Below, piece by piece: positions 56,028 through 64,000 of a DNA stretch of 64,000 nucleotides. Position 1 is the first letter of the stretch. Every line of letters begins with the position of its first letter. Location of the stretch: the NCBI GenBank assembly GCA_003210755.1, contig QCUL01000007.1, positions 25,016 through 89,015 of the forward strand. The letters run 5' to 3'. The position numbers and the translations under genes are program-made. The notes under the pieces are model-generated. The model had not been told where the DNA came from. It worked only from the letters and a program-made list of their open reading frames with translations, and did not search any database. This stretch comes from Synechococcus sp. AG-679-C18. Its GTDB lineage: Bacteria > Cyanobacteriota > Cyanobacteriia > PCC-6307 > Cyanobiaceae.

Positions 56028-57239
56028 TCAGAACTCCAACTGAGGTTTTGAACGCTCAGTTGGGTTAACGTCTCCCATTCCTTTCTTAATTGTGACCTCA
56101 GAGCGAACTTTATTATCAGGAGCTGAGAAAACCAGTGAACCCTTCTCTCCCACGTTTCCACTAAGTGTTTGTGCTTCTGTGATTTGATTATTGGCATCAC
56201 GTTCTAATCGAACATCTCCAGTAGCTAAAACTGCGTTAGTTTTCCAGTTCCAACGACATTGTCTAGCTCTTAATTGCTCTCCAGGTTGTTCAATGATGCA
56301 TCTCTCTCGAATGAGAACTGTAGTTTGATCTAACTCAGCAAAAAAACTGTCACCTATGATCTCTGTTTGATTGATCAATCCCTGAAATGGTTTTTGACTA
56401 TTTAAGGTTTGCTTTTGGAAATTCCAAGTGGTGTCATCAGCACGCAAGAGACCCTTATTCTTGGGAATTTTTACTGTTACTGGCGATTTTACAGTAATGA
56501 GCCCATCTTTGGTGTTGCCAGTCAGGTTTCGTCCTTCAAGTTGTTCTAAAACTACTCCTTCTGGATCACGGTGTTGTCCCGTTATGGGACCTTCCGCTTG
56601 GAGTGATCCATCATCTAAATTCCAGATTGCCTTGCCAGTTTGCAAAGCTGTATCGGGGTTTATTTTTAAATCAACTTTTTTTTGCCAGCGATCAAGCTCA
56701 ACAGGACCATTAAGAGTTAGATTATTCGTATCTTGTTGAAGTGTAGCGATATTGGCTGTAATTCTGGATTGTTCGTCAAAAGCCATAGGCTTTTGATCCA
56801 TGACAAGCTGTGAAAATTCTGGTCTCCAGATTAATCTATGTCCTTTGATTAATATTTTTTGCCCATTAAGTTGTTGCAATTGAACATCACCTTCAAGAAT
56901 AATCTGTTCACCATCGTTGATAACTACAGCAAAATCAGCTTTGATTTCAAAGGAAGGATTATTGTTATTATAAAGCTTTCCAATGGGATTTTTGGCTCTT
57001 ACCATTCTTCGAGTTAATTCATAACGGGCTTCTGGGCTGGAGAGTATCCAGTCAACATTCCCATCTGGTTTTTTCTGTTCGAGCTCGAGCTTTCTAAATA
57101 CGAAGGGTGGAGGCGCATCAGTTTCTGACTGATTCTCAGAGGATGAATTGCAGCCAAGCAGCAATAGGCTGATCATTACGGAACTGATCAATCCATGGCT
57201 TTTCCATTGCCTGCTTTTCTTCAGCCGCCGAACGCTCAT
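56028..57239 (-). CDS. lptC: LptC-like lipoprotein with extended OstA-type repeats
   Basis: A lipoprotein signal (ISSVMISLLLLGC, lipobox LLGC) is followed by a beta-rich region beginning VFRKLELEQKKPDGNVDWILSSPEARYELTRR. This resembles the start of LptC: a strand, then W(x)L(x)(x)(x)(x)A(x)Y. The rest repeats OstA-like strands (ILEGDVQLQQLNGQKILIKGHRLIW). At 403 residues it is about twice the proteobacterial LptC, as in other cyanobacteria. LptC links the inner-membrane permease to LptA. The ATG at 57239 overlaps the metG stop (TGATG), so the two are coupled; it lies far from lptA-lptB-lptF at 11 kb. Confidence 0.8.
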   Translation of the reverse strand: MSVRRLKKSRQWKSHGLISSVMISLLLLGCNSSSENQSETDAPPPFVFRKLELEQKKPDGNVDWILSSPEARYELTRRMVRAKNPIGKLYNNNNPSFEIKADFAVVINDGEQIILEGDVQLQQLNGQKILIKGHRLIWRPEFSQLVMDQKPMAFDEQSRITANIATLQQDTNNLTLNGPVELDRWQKKVDLKINPDTALQTGKAIWNLDDGSLQAEGPITGQHRDPEGVVLEQLEGRNLTGNTKDGLITVKSPVTVKIPKNKGLLRADDTTWNFQKQTLNSQKPFQGLINQTEIIGDSFFAELDQTTVLIRERCIIEQPGEQLRARQCRWNWKTNAVLATGDVRLERDANNQITEAQTLSGNVGEKGSLVFSAPDNKVRSEVTIKKGMGDVNPTERSKPQLEF

Positions 57240-58783
57240 CACAGTGCTTCTTCGAGCTCCAGTCTTTGCATCACTGGTTTTGGCAGGGGAAGTGGTTGGC
57301 CTGATTCGAGGCGACCCCATACCAGCTCCGTTGTCCAGTTTTCAACTGATGCGGGTTGATCAAGCTGGCTGAGAATTCGCTTACTCAGCTCAGGAACGAT
57401 TGGTTTCAATAACAATCCCACGAGACGACAGCTCTCTAATACTCCGTAAAGATCGATCGCGACTTGACCTTCTTGTCCACCTTTTTTCATTTTGCTCCAA
57501 GGTGCTTGGTCGTTTAGATAGCCATTAGCTTGAATTGCAAGCTGAAGAATGGCTTCTGCGGCCTTCTGAAAGGCCATCTTTGGCATTGATTCACGTACAG
57601 TTTTAATTGTCAACTCAGCAGGCTCGCGCAGCTCATGATTATTACTGTCATCTGGATTAACGATTGGAGTTGATTCGTTGAACCACTTACGAGACATAGA
57701 TGATGTACGGTTCAGAAGATTACCGATCGTATTTGCAAGATCATTGTTGACTAGATCAACAAATCTTTGCTGTTGGAAATCCCCATCATCACCAAATTGA
57801 ATGTCTCGTAATAGGTACCAGCGAACCGCATCGGTACCGCAGCGGTTCAGAAGTACATCTGGATCAAGAACATTTCCAAGAGACTTTCCCATTTTTTGAC
57901 CTTCTCTCGTTAAAAAACCGTGCCCGAATACTTTTCTCGGAGTAGGCAGACCGGCTGACATCAACATGGCAGGCCAATAAACAGCGTGGAATCGCAAAAT
58001 GTCCTTACCAATCACATGCTCATTAACTGGCCAACCCACATTGATCAGACGATCCAGATCGATGCTGCCTCCATCATCTAAAAGGGCTGTTAGGTAACCC
58101 AAAAGGGCATCGAACCATACATAGAACGTATGACCTTTGTGCCCAGGTACGGGTAATCCCCACTCCACATTGACTCTTGAGATTGAAAAATCTCGCAACC
58201 CTCCAGCGACAAAATTTTGAATTTCTTTGCGTCGACTCGCCGGCGCAATGAAATCAGGTTGATTGATTAGATCTTCAATTCTATCTTGGAAGTTTGATAA
58301 ACAAAAGAAGAGATTTTCTTCGTCTCTCCATTCGAGTGGTTTTTGGTGAATTGGACAAGATGGATTGACTGCTGTGGCGGGATCATCTTTGAACTCCTCA
58401 CAGCCAACGCAGTACCAACCTGTTTGACGGCCACTTCGGATGTCGCCAGCCTCCTCACAACGTTGAAAAAATTGCCTAACAAGTGGTAAGTGACGAGTTG
58501 ATGTGGTTCGTACAAATCGATCATTGCTGATATCCCAATTTTTCCAGGCCAGCTCGTAGCTGGCTGTGACGAGATCACAGTGATCGATCGGACTGATTCC
58601 TTGCTGGGAAGCTGTGCGTTGGATCTTTTGGCCGTGTTCATCCACCCCTGTTACAAAAACAACTTTGCGCCCTTCTAGCCTTTGAAAACGTGCGAGGGCA
58701 TCACAAGCAACGGTGGTATAGGTACTTCCGAGGTGTGGTTTGTCGTTGACGTAGTAGAGAGGAGTTGTAAGGGTATAAATCAT
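57239..58783 (-). CDS. metG: methionine-tRNA ligase
   Basis: The 514-residue class I synthetase has the HIGH-like motif in TTPLYYVNDKPHLGSTYTT, the KMSKS-like GQKMGKSLGN, a zinc knuckle (CVGCEEFKDDP with CPIH) and the anticodon-binding helical domain. It lacks the C-terminal tRNA-binding domain of the E. coli enzyme, as many cyanobacterial MetG proteins do. The gene is divergent from the Mo-nitro_C gene with about 70 bases between starts. Confidence 0.95.
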   Translation of the reverse strand: MIYTLTTPLYYVNDKPHLGSTYTTVACDALARFQRLEGRKVVFVTGVDEHGQKIQRTASQQGISPIDHCDLVTASYELAWKNWDISNDRFVRTTSTRHLPLVRQFFQRCEEAGDIRSGRQTGWYCVGCEEFKDDPATAVNPSCPIHQKPLEWRDEENLFFCLSNFQDRIEDLINQPDFIAPASRRKEIQNFVAGGLRDFSISRVNVEWGLPVPGHKGHTFYVWFDALLGYLTALLDDGGSIDLDRLINVGWPVNEHVIGKDILRFHAVYWPAMLMSAGLPTPRKVFGHGFLTREGQKMGKSLGNVLDPDVLLNRCGTDAVRWYLLRDIQFGDDGDFQQQRFVDLVNNDLANTIGNLLNRTSSMSRKWFNESTPIVNPDDSNNHELREPAELTIKTVRESMPKMAFQKAAEAILQLAIQANGYLNDQAPWSKMKKGGQEGQVAIDLYGVLESCRLVGLLLKPIVPELSKRILSQLDQPASVENWTTELVWGRLESGQPLPLPKPVMQRLELEEAL

Positions 58784-58852
58784 GGTCGACTCGGGGCTAC
58801 CCCCTTCTGGTCTTGGATCCTAACGACCTCCCCCCTTTACGACTCCATACCG

Positions 58853-59497
58853 ATGTTTAATGCTGCACTCGATGATGAAGCCAGGATTGTTTGGCTTGCA
58901 GCGCTTCATCAGCTTGCTTTAGCCGATGGAGACTTTGATGAATCCGAGTCGCAGATATTGGCTGATCGGCTGAATGATGACTCTTCACTACAGCCTTTTG
59001 ATTGGAATTACTGCCAAGCACCTGATTTAGATGACATCAGTCGTCATTTCTCGACGAACCCCAAGATTGCTGAAGAATTTCTCCAATCAGCTGTCACTGT
59101 GGCTTTGGCTGATGGTTACCTACACCAAAGTGAACTTGATCTTCTCTTGACCTGGGCCAGAGCTCTTGTGGGCAAGAGTCCACTGATTAGCAGCTTGGTT
59201 TCCTGCCCTGATTACGAGGCTCGGCCTTGGAGACTGCTCGATTCCATCAAGCAATGGCTCGATGCTTTTGACCCGTCCGACGAAAGAATTTCGTCTCTTA
59301 TTGTGCAACTCATCCCTTCCCAATGCCCTTTTGAACGAGACATTGTTTTGTTTGGCCGCAGGCTCGTTCATATCCCACCAATCTGCAAAGTCAACCCGTT
59401 ATTTGAACAGCTTGTGGCCCTTCGATTTCGCTGTCTCAACCATCTCCCTTTGGAAGACCAAATGCGGATCAGCCTTCGTGATTCCATTCAAGAGTGA
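58853..59497 (+). CDS. TerB-like plus Mo-dependent nitrogenase C-terminal (Mo-nitro_C) domain protein
   Basis: The first 120 residues are helical with a TerB-like pair: AALHQLALADGDFDESESQILADRL and AVTVALADGYLHQSELDLLLTWA. The C-terminal part, IPSQCPFERDIVLFGRRLVH then PPICKVNPLFEQLVALRFRCL, is the Mo-nitro_C domain. The domain is named from proteins of diazotrophs, yet is common in cyanobacteria that do not fix nitrogen, and no nif gene is seen here. Two conserved cysteines (CPFER, CKVNP) might bind metal. The ATG at 58853 is the best start. Its stop overlaps the next start (TGATG). Confidence 0.85.
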   Translation: MFNAALDDEARIVWLAALHQLALADGDFDESESQILADRLNDDSSLQPFDWNYCQAPDLDDISRHFSTNPKIAEEFLQSAVTVALADGYLHQSELDLLLTWARALVGKSPLISSLVSCPDYEARPWRLLDSIKQWLDAFDPSDERISSLIVQLIPSQCPFERDIVLFGRRLVHIPPICKVNPLFEQLVALRFRCLNHLPLEDQMRISLRDSIQE

Positions 59498-61317
59498 TGA
59501 CTGAAATTTCCCATAGCCCCGTTGTTGTTTGGGGTGGTGGGACGGGAGGGGTTGCAGCTGCTATCCAGGCAGCTCGAACCGGGGCCACCACGCTCCTTCT
59601 GACTCCAGGTTCCTGGTTAGGTGGGATGGTAAGCACTGCAGGAGTTTGTTGTCCTGATGGCAATGAACTAGCTGCTTGGCAAACAGGATTGTGGGGTGCT
59701 TTCCTCAGAGCTTTATATCAAGCTGAACCTGATGGCTTGGATCAGAACTGGGTGAGTTGTTTTGGATATCGTCCGATCACGGCTGAGTCAATTCTTCAAA
59801 ACTGGGTCCATGCACTTCCGAAGAAGCTTCAGTGGTGGGCGGATTGTCAGCTTGTTGATGTGCGTTGCTCTGGATCAATCGTCGAGTCAGTGTTGATTGA
59901 ACGATCAGGAGTTATTCATCGCATTGATTGTGATGTTGTGATCGATGGGAGTGATCGAGGCGATTTGCTGCCGATGATTGGATGTCCGTTTCGTTTGGGT
60001 TGGGAGCCACGCGAACAATGGCAGGAACCGAGCGCTCCTGATCAACAATTTTTAAGCAGTGATCCTTTTTTTAAACAATCTCCCATTCAATCTCCAACTT
60101 GGGTGGTGATGACCCAGCTCCAAAGTGACCAGTTACCAAATAATCAGGCCCTTCATTCATCTGAATTGAGTACTCCAATTTTGTGCGCTCCGTTTCAACA
60201 CGCTTGTGAGCAATTCGGTTTGGAACGCACCATCACCTATGGCCGCTTGCCCGGTGGACTATCGATGCTGAATTGGCCGTTGCATGGAAATGACTGGCAT
60301 TTCGGACTAGAGCGAGCTTTCAGTAGCGACCCCAATGCGGAGGCTGAACTGATGGCTGAAATGCAAGCTCATAGCCTTTGCTTTGCCAATGAGCTTCAGC
60401 GTTGTAGTGCTGGTTGGTTAACACAAGGAGAGGGATTTCCTCCTGATGCTGGAAGTCCAGCTCCCTGCTTGGCGGCTATGCCCTATTGGCGAGAGGGGCG
60501 GAGGATGGTCGGTCTCCAGACCGTGATCGAGCAGAACTTGCTCCCTGTAACAACAGGTCAATCGATTGCACCTCTTCCTCTGAATCAGGCTGGAGAGATT
60601 GAATCAATTGCCGTTGGTAATTACGCCAACGATCATCACTATCCAGGGGCTGATTGGCCACTTGCCCCCAAGAGCTGTCGTTGGGGTGGCCGATGGACGG
60701 GCACTCCCTTCTGTATCTCCTATCAAACGTTGGTGTGTGCGGATGTTGAAAACTTGCTTGCTGCAGATAAGTGCTTCAGCACGAGTCATATGGCCAATGG
60801 AGCCACAAGGCTGCAACCTTTGATTTTTAATGTGGGGCAGGCAGCAGGTGCAGCAGCGGCTTTGGCGATAAAGCTCCGTTGCCCACTCGCATCACTTCCC
60901 ATACGTGCTCTGCAAGACGAATTAATTGATGAGCCGTCGGCACCCTCTGGAATCGTCCCGCTCTGGGATACTCCTTGGCATCATCCGCATTGGAAACAGC
61001 GGCAGCATGCTTGTCTTGAGAATCCAGCTTTATTAAGCGGCGATGGTTCTTGGCTAGGACAAGACGAGCACTTGTCTTGGGAAACTCCCAATCAACCTAA
61101 TCAACATGTTTGGTCAGGGACAGTTCTTTTTGATGGCGATGGATACGAGTTTGAAGTGATGGGTGGCAGGCGTTGGCCCCTGATCACCTTGGAGCCAGAA
61201 TTGCATGAGTGGCTTGCCGTTCAGGATCGGTCAAAAAAGATTGAGTTACATGCTGTCGCGAACCCTTGGGGGCCTTGGATACGCGGAATTCGTCTTGATG
61301 GCTCATTGAAGAGTTAG
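59497..61317 (+). CDS. FAD-dependent oxidoreductase
   Basis: The 606-residue protein begins with a dinucleotide-binding motif, VVVWGGGTGGVAAAIQAART, followed by LLLTPGSWLGGMVSTAGVC. Further conserved parts are DVVIDGSDRGDLLPMIGC and, near the end of the FAD domain, ADKCFSTSHMANGATRLQP. This matches the FAD_oxidored family (with CxxD-like segments), often exported or periplasmic elsewhere, though no signal peptide is seen here. Substrate is unknown. It is coupled to the upstream Mo-nitro_C gene, and overlaps the convergent rnb gene by 4 bases. Confidence 0.82.
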   Translation: MTEISHSPVVVWGGGTGGVAAAIQAARTGATTLLLTPGSWLGGMVSTAGVCCPDGNELAAWQTGLWGAFLRALYQAEPDGLDQNWVSCFGYRPITAESILQNWVHALPKKLQWWADCQLVDVRCSGSIVESVLIERSGVIHRIDCDVVIDGSDRGDLLPMIGCPFRLGWEPREQWQEPSAPDQQFLSSDPFFKQSPIQSPTWVVMTQLQSDQLPNNQALHSSELSTPILCAPFQHACEQFGLERTITYGRLPGGLSMLNWPLHGNDWHFGLERAFSSDPNAEAELMAEMQAHSLCFANELQRCSAGWLTQGEGFPPDAGSPAPCLAAMPYWREGRRMVGLQTVIEQNLLPVTTGQSIAPLPLNQAGEIESIAVGNYANDHHYPGADWPLAPKSCRWGGRWTGTPFCISYQTLVCADVENLLAADKCFSTSHMANGATRLQPLIFNVGQAAGAAAALAIKLRCPLASLPIRALQDELIDEPSAPSGIVPLWDTPWHHPHWKQRQHACLENPALLSGDGSWLGQDEHLSWETPNQPNQHVWSGTVLFDGDGYEFEVMGGRRWPLITLEPELHEWLAVQDRSKKIELHAVANPWGPWIRGIRLDGSLKS

Positions 61318-63416
61318 GCATTTATTGCCATGAGTCTGAGTTGGTCACGAAGAGAATCCGCGTGTTGCACTTTGATTAAAACGGCGTCACCTGGTTCAGC
61401 TTGTCTTGGACATTCCGCAGCAACATCCATCGCTAAGTCCTCAATCCTTACGAGTCCAAGCTGATCTTGGGGTCGCAACCAACGCAAAAACTGTGCATTC
61501 CATTGTGCGTCCTGATGCTGTTCAAACCAAACTTGTTGCCAGTGGCGTTGATCTTCTCTTGAAATACCAATGCCCTCTCGTACCGACGCATCAAAGTCGT
61601 TCAGAAGGATCTGGAGATCATCGCGATTGATGGGTTCTTGTTTGCTGAGTTGGGCTTCCAGCTGCCTTTGCACAACGAGATCGCCGTAACGGCGAATTGG
61701 GGATGTGGCTTGTGCGTAAGAGGCAAGTCCCAAACTGAAGTGTGCTGCGGGTTGCGTCCCCATCAGTCCGCGGCTGAGACAACGCTTGATGGCGGCAAAT
61801 CGCACGGCTCCAGCTGGTAGCGCTTCCAATTCGGAGTTGGGGGGAAGTTCAGCTGGAAGCTGGCTCCGGAATGGCAGAGCAAGATCATGCAACTCTGCAA
61901 ATCGAGCTACTACTGCACCTGCAAGGATCATGGCTTCGGCCACCATCTGCCTTGATCTCCCAGGTTCAGAGATCTCTAGAGAGGGTTGAGCGTCTCGACA
62001 GCGAATACGTCCTTCTGGAAGATCCATTAGCAGGGCTCCATTGCTGACTCGGTAGTCGCGTCGAAGGCTAAGGAGCGCATCCAATTCAGCTAAATCGGGA
62101 TCTTCTGGAGGTGCTAACTCAATCAACTCATCGGCATCTTCATAGCTGAGTCTGTAGGTCGGTTGAACCCAGCTGCGTTCAATCCCGTGATCTCCGATTT
62201 CTCCTTCTTTGGTCAGTTCAACCCAGATGCTCCAGGCAGCGGTTCGCATGCGTGCTTTCAAGCTAAAAGGCCCCGTTGACAAAGATTCAGGAAACATCGG
62301 GAGATTGCCTTTCGCTAGATACAGGCTGCTACCGCGACGTCTGGCTTCCAGGTCAAGTGCTGAATCCACTTCGATCAGACGCCCAGGATCGGCAATGTGA
62401 ATCCATAGTCTTTGAGTGCCATCCTCTCGACGTTCAAGCGCTAAGCCATCGTCAATATCTCGGGTCTCCTCATCGTCGATCGTGACGCAGCGCTGATGGC
62501 AGAGATCAACACGCGACGAATCACCAGGTCGTTCGCTTGCGTTTAGCTCAACCAAGCGTTGAGCTTCCTCTAGGAGGGCGGGGCTGAATCCTGATGACCA
62601 GGTAGTACCCGCTATTGAGACCAGTTGATGAGGATCCCAAAGGCCAAGGTCCACCAATAAAAGGCGAATATCAGCCCGGTCTTGCCCGAGGCGCAATCCG
62701 ATCAAGCTTTGCTGAACTGCATTTTCAAGTTGTTCGAAATCGAGAGAACCTGAGACCAGGTCTTTCAGTTGCTCCAATCTGTCGCGCAAGGCTTCAGGGA
62801 GATTTTGTGAATCAACCTTCTGTCTTGCATTCAATAAATTTTTCCAACGTTGTTCTTTGAGCTGCTCAAGAGCAACTCGACGTTGCTGACGACGCAGAGG
62901 TTTCAGTTCTTCAGCTGAGCGCGCTTTGATCTGATTTTGCTTGTATCGGAACCACAGCTGAGGTCCCGTTAATGCCAACCATGCCAATGCCAGCTGGGCT
63001 GGACTGGTTCCCCCGCATACCAGATCACTAAAGAATTCAATCTCAACAGTTTCATCTGATTCCAAAAGCAAGACCCATGCTGCGACCCAGCTGCGACGAT
63101 CGAGACAAGAGATGTTGACTTGTTCTGCTGTGAGCTGCCATGGCAAAGCCCCCAAACCGTTTGGAACCTCAGATCCAACAGGTAGGGGGCAAATGAGATC
63201 GAGTTGCCGCAGAGGCAAAACAACGGATTTACGGTCAAATCCGAGCTTTAGCCGAGCTTTGCTGCCTTGAAGTGATTCGACAACAGCTAGGTGAATACCC
63301 TTCGATTCTTGAACGCCAACGAGATCTCCGGGGTGGAGAGAAGATGAAGCCAGTGGATCAGCCTTCTGGATTGACGAACGGCAGCAAAGCAACAATGCGG
63401 GCGCGCTTGACCGCAT
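61314..63416 (-). CDS. rnb: exoribonuclease of the RNase II/R (RNB) family
   Basis: The protein of about 700 residues contains [17 protein letters not shown], with the four metal-binding aspartates of active RNB enzymes (Asp318, 324, 326 and 327 counted from an ATA/ATG-region start at 63428). It is followed by [27 protein letters not shown]. The N-terminal region ([20 protein letters not shown]) matches cyanobacterial RNase II. Its start is unclear: the frame overlaps the end of rpsR, so the true start may be a TTG near 63390; I give the ATG at 63416. It degrades RNA 3' to 5'. The second RNB gene of the window, at 30476, has a degraded active site. Confidence 0.88.
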   Translation of the reverse strand: MRSSAPALLLCCRSSIQKADPLASSSLHPGDLVGVQESKGIHLAVVESLQGSKARLKLGFDRKSVVLPLRQLDLICPLPVGSEVPNGLGALPWQLTAEQVNISCLDRRSWVAAWVLLLESDETVEIEFFSDLVCGGTSPAQLALAWLALTGPQLWFRYKQNQIKARSAEELKPLRRQQRRVALEQLKEQRWKNLLNARQKVDSQNLPEALRDRLEQLKDLVSGSLDFEQLENAVQQSLIGLRLGQDRADIRLLLVDLGLWDPHQLVSIAGTTWSSGFSPALLEEAQRLVELNASERPGDSSRVDLCHQRCVTIDDEETRDIDDGLALERREDGTQRLWIHIADPGRLIEVDSALDLEARRRGSSLYLAKGNLPMFPESLSTGPFSLKARMRTAAWSIWVELTKEGEIGDHGIERSWVQPTYRLSYEDADELIELAPPEDPDLAELDALLSLRRDYRVSNGALLMDLPEGRIRCRDAQPSLEISEPGRSRQMVAEAMILAGAVVARFAELHDLALPFRSQLPAELPPNSELEALPAGAVRFAAIKRCLSRGLMGTQPAAHFSLGLASYAQATSPIRRYGDLVVQRQLEAQLSKQEPINRDDLQILLNDFDASVREGIGISREDQRHWQQVWFEQHQDAQWNAQFLRWLRPQDQLGLVRIEDLAMDVAAECPRQAEPGDAVLIKVQHADSLRDQLRLMAINA

Positions 63417-63579
63417 TTGTAAGATCACGCTGCTGTCTTGCAGTGAGACCAGTCAAACGACGGGGAAGGATTTTGCCTCGCTCGGTGATGAACTTTTTGA
63501 GTAGATCCACATCTTTGTAATCAATGGGATCTCCAGGTTTGATCGGAGAAAGACGCTTCTTAAAGAAGGAACTAGACAT
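63358..63579 (-). CDS. rpsR: 30S ribosomal protein S18
   Basis: The 73-residue protein has the S18 signature: [25 protein letters not shown] then [22 protein letters not shown]. The order rpmG-rpsR-rnb on one strand is conserved in picocyanobacteria. Its 3' end lies within the reading frame of rnb, which implies translational coupling. Confidence 0.96.
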   Translation of the reverse strand: MSSSFFKKRLSPIKPGDPIDYKDVDLLKKFITERGKILPRRLTGLTARQQRDLTNAVKRARIVALLPFVNPEG

Positions 63580-63617
63580 TACTTAGGAAAACTGTTGAAC
63601 GATGAATACCTTCAAGA

Positions 63618-63818
63618 TCACTTGATCTCTTTATGGAGGGTCATCTTGTTGAGCTGAGGGCAGAATTTCATGATCTCCAGCCGTTCAGTGGTATTTCGTC
63701 GATTCTTCTCCGTTGTGTAGCGAGACACGCCAGGAGAACGTTTTTCGGAGGCGGAGGCGGACCGGCATTCAGTGCACTCAAGAGTGATCACGATCCGGAC
63801 GCCCTTGTTTTTGGCCAT
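63618..63818 (-). CDS. rpmG: 50S ribosomal protein L33
   Basis: The 66-residue protein starts [20 protein letters not shown] and has the ECTEC zinc-type half motif, [16 protein letters not shown], and a basic tail, as in cyanobacterial L33. The second half has only a single cysteine (KFCP), so the zinc ribbon is incomplete. Start is the ATG at 63818. It runs divergently from pheT. Confidence 0.95.
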   Translation of the reverse strand: MAKNKGVRIVITLECTECRSASASEKRSPGVSRYTTEKNRRNTTERLEIMKFCPQLNKMTLHKEIK

Positions 63819-63944
63819 AAGGACGTAGCGCCGCAGAAGCGATGCGAAGTAACAAAAAATGAGTTTACATCTTCGACTGTCACGATTCAGCTTTTGACGA
63901 TTACGCGGTGCTTCGTAGGATCTGACTCTGATTGAATCGTCGAC

Positions 63945-64000
63945 GTGCGGGTCTCGCTTTCCTGGTTGCAGGATCTCGTCCAAGTAAATGAAGCCGCTGA
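63945..64000 (+). CDS. pheT: phenylalanine-tRNA ligase beta subunit, first codons (cut by window end)
   Basis: A GTG at 63945 opens a frame reading [17 protein letters not shown] to the last base. This is the conserved N-terminus of cyanobacterial PheT, and its position head-to-head with rpmG-rpsR matches the arrangement I know from marine Synechococcus and Prochlorococcus. Only 18 codons are visible, so the identification rests on this short match and on context. Confidence 0.75.
   Translation, partial: MRVSLSWLQDLVQVNEAA

Noticed and set aside
58853..59497. Nitrogen fixation suggested by the Mo-nitro_C domain
   Set aside because: The domain also occurs in non-diazotrophic cyanobacteria and no nif gene lies in the window.

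Overview
The window looks like a chromosomal segment of a marine picocyanobacterium, meaning Synechococcus or a low-light Prochlorococcus of the less AT-rich lineage. The evidence is the gene content. It includes chlP, acsF, psb30 (ycf12), psb32, ycf20, pxcA/cemA, a ccsA-type cytochrome c assembly gene, ferredoxin-sulfite reductase, GDT1-type half-transporters, DUF3104, DUF2808 and DUF2996. The rpmG-rpsR-rnb block sits head-to-head with pheT. I cannot fix the genus from the sequence alone. No transposase, integrase, CRISPR array or rRNA was seen. One tRNA (Met, CAT) is present.

Layout. Positions 1-7.9 kb carry the end of recG, a VanX-like dipeptidase, sir, glyS, chlP and a VanY-like carboxypeptidase. 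After a 0.86 kb gap, 8.8-14.3 kb is one tightly coupled operon: typA, DUF309, lptA, lptB, lptF, ccsA. From 14.3 to 22.5 kb is an AT-rich accessory islet. It holds a GtrII-like membrane glycosyltransferase, a lipoprotein, DUF2808, DUF3104, a repeat-containing protein, terC and DUF6464, separated by long spacers and a candidate small RNA. From 22.5 to 44.5 kb is dense core genome: DEAD-box helicase, fmt, the tldD/pmbA pair, acsF, ubiX, a Zam-type RNB protein, a pair of GDT1 half-proteins, psb30, a ClC channel, recJ, a HAD hydrolase, ycf20, glycerate kinase, rpmF, ftsH and UPF0182. From 45 to 51.8 kb are a peroxiredoxin, tRNA-Met, an M23 peptidase, trmL, cobU, pxcA, psb32, a TerB protein and a CCB-like protein. 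From 51.8 to 56.0 kb is a second gene-poor islet. It contains a structured RNA with a strong terminator, a four-helix membrane protein, a frameshifted pseudogene and several very small genes, one of them NblA-like. From 56 to 64 kb are lptC, metG, a Mo-nitro_C protein, an FAD oxidoreductase, a canonical RNase II, rpsR, rpmG and the first codons of pheT.

Themes. Lipopolysaccharide export is represented twice (lptA-lptB-lptF, and a distant lptC). Photosystem biogenesis and pigment synthesis recur (chlP, acsF, psb30, psb32, the GDT1 pair, ccsA, CCB-like, ftsH). Peptidoglycan tailoring is covered by VanX-, VanY- and M23-type enzymes. Many gene pairs overlap by ATGA, TTGA or GTGA, which indicates translational coupling.

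I did not find a clearly new multi-gene system. The most interesting leads are: the structured RNA at about 52.04-52.33 kb; the double hairpin built from four CGAACA/TGTTCG half-sites at the end of acsF; an RNB protein whose active-site aspartates appear half lost beside an intact paralogue; a small gene broken by two single-base deletions; and an FtsH without its first membrane helix.
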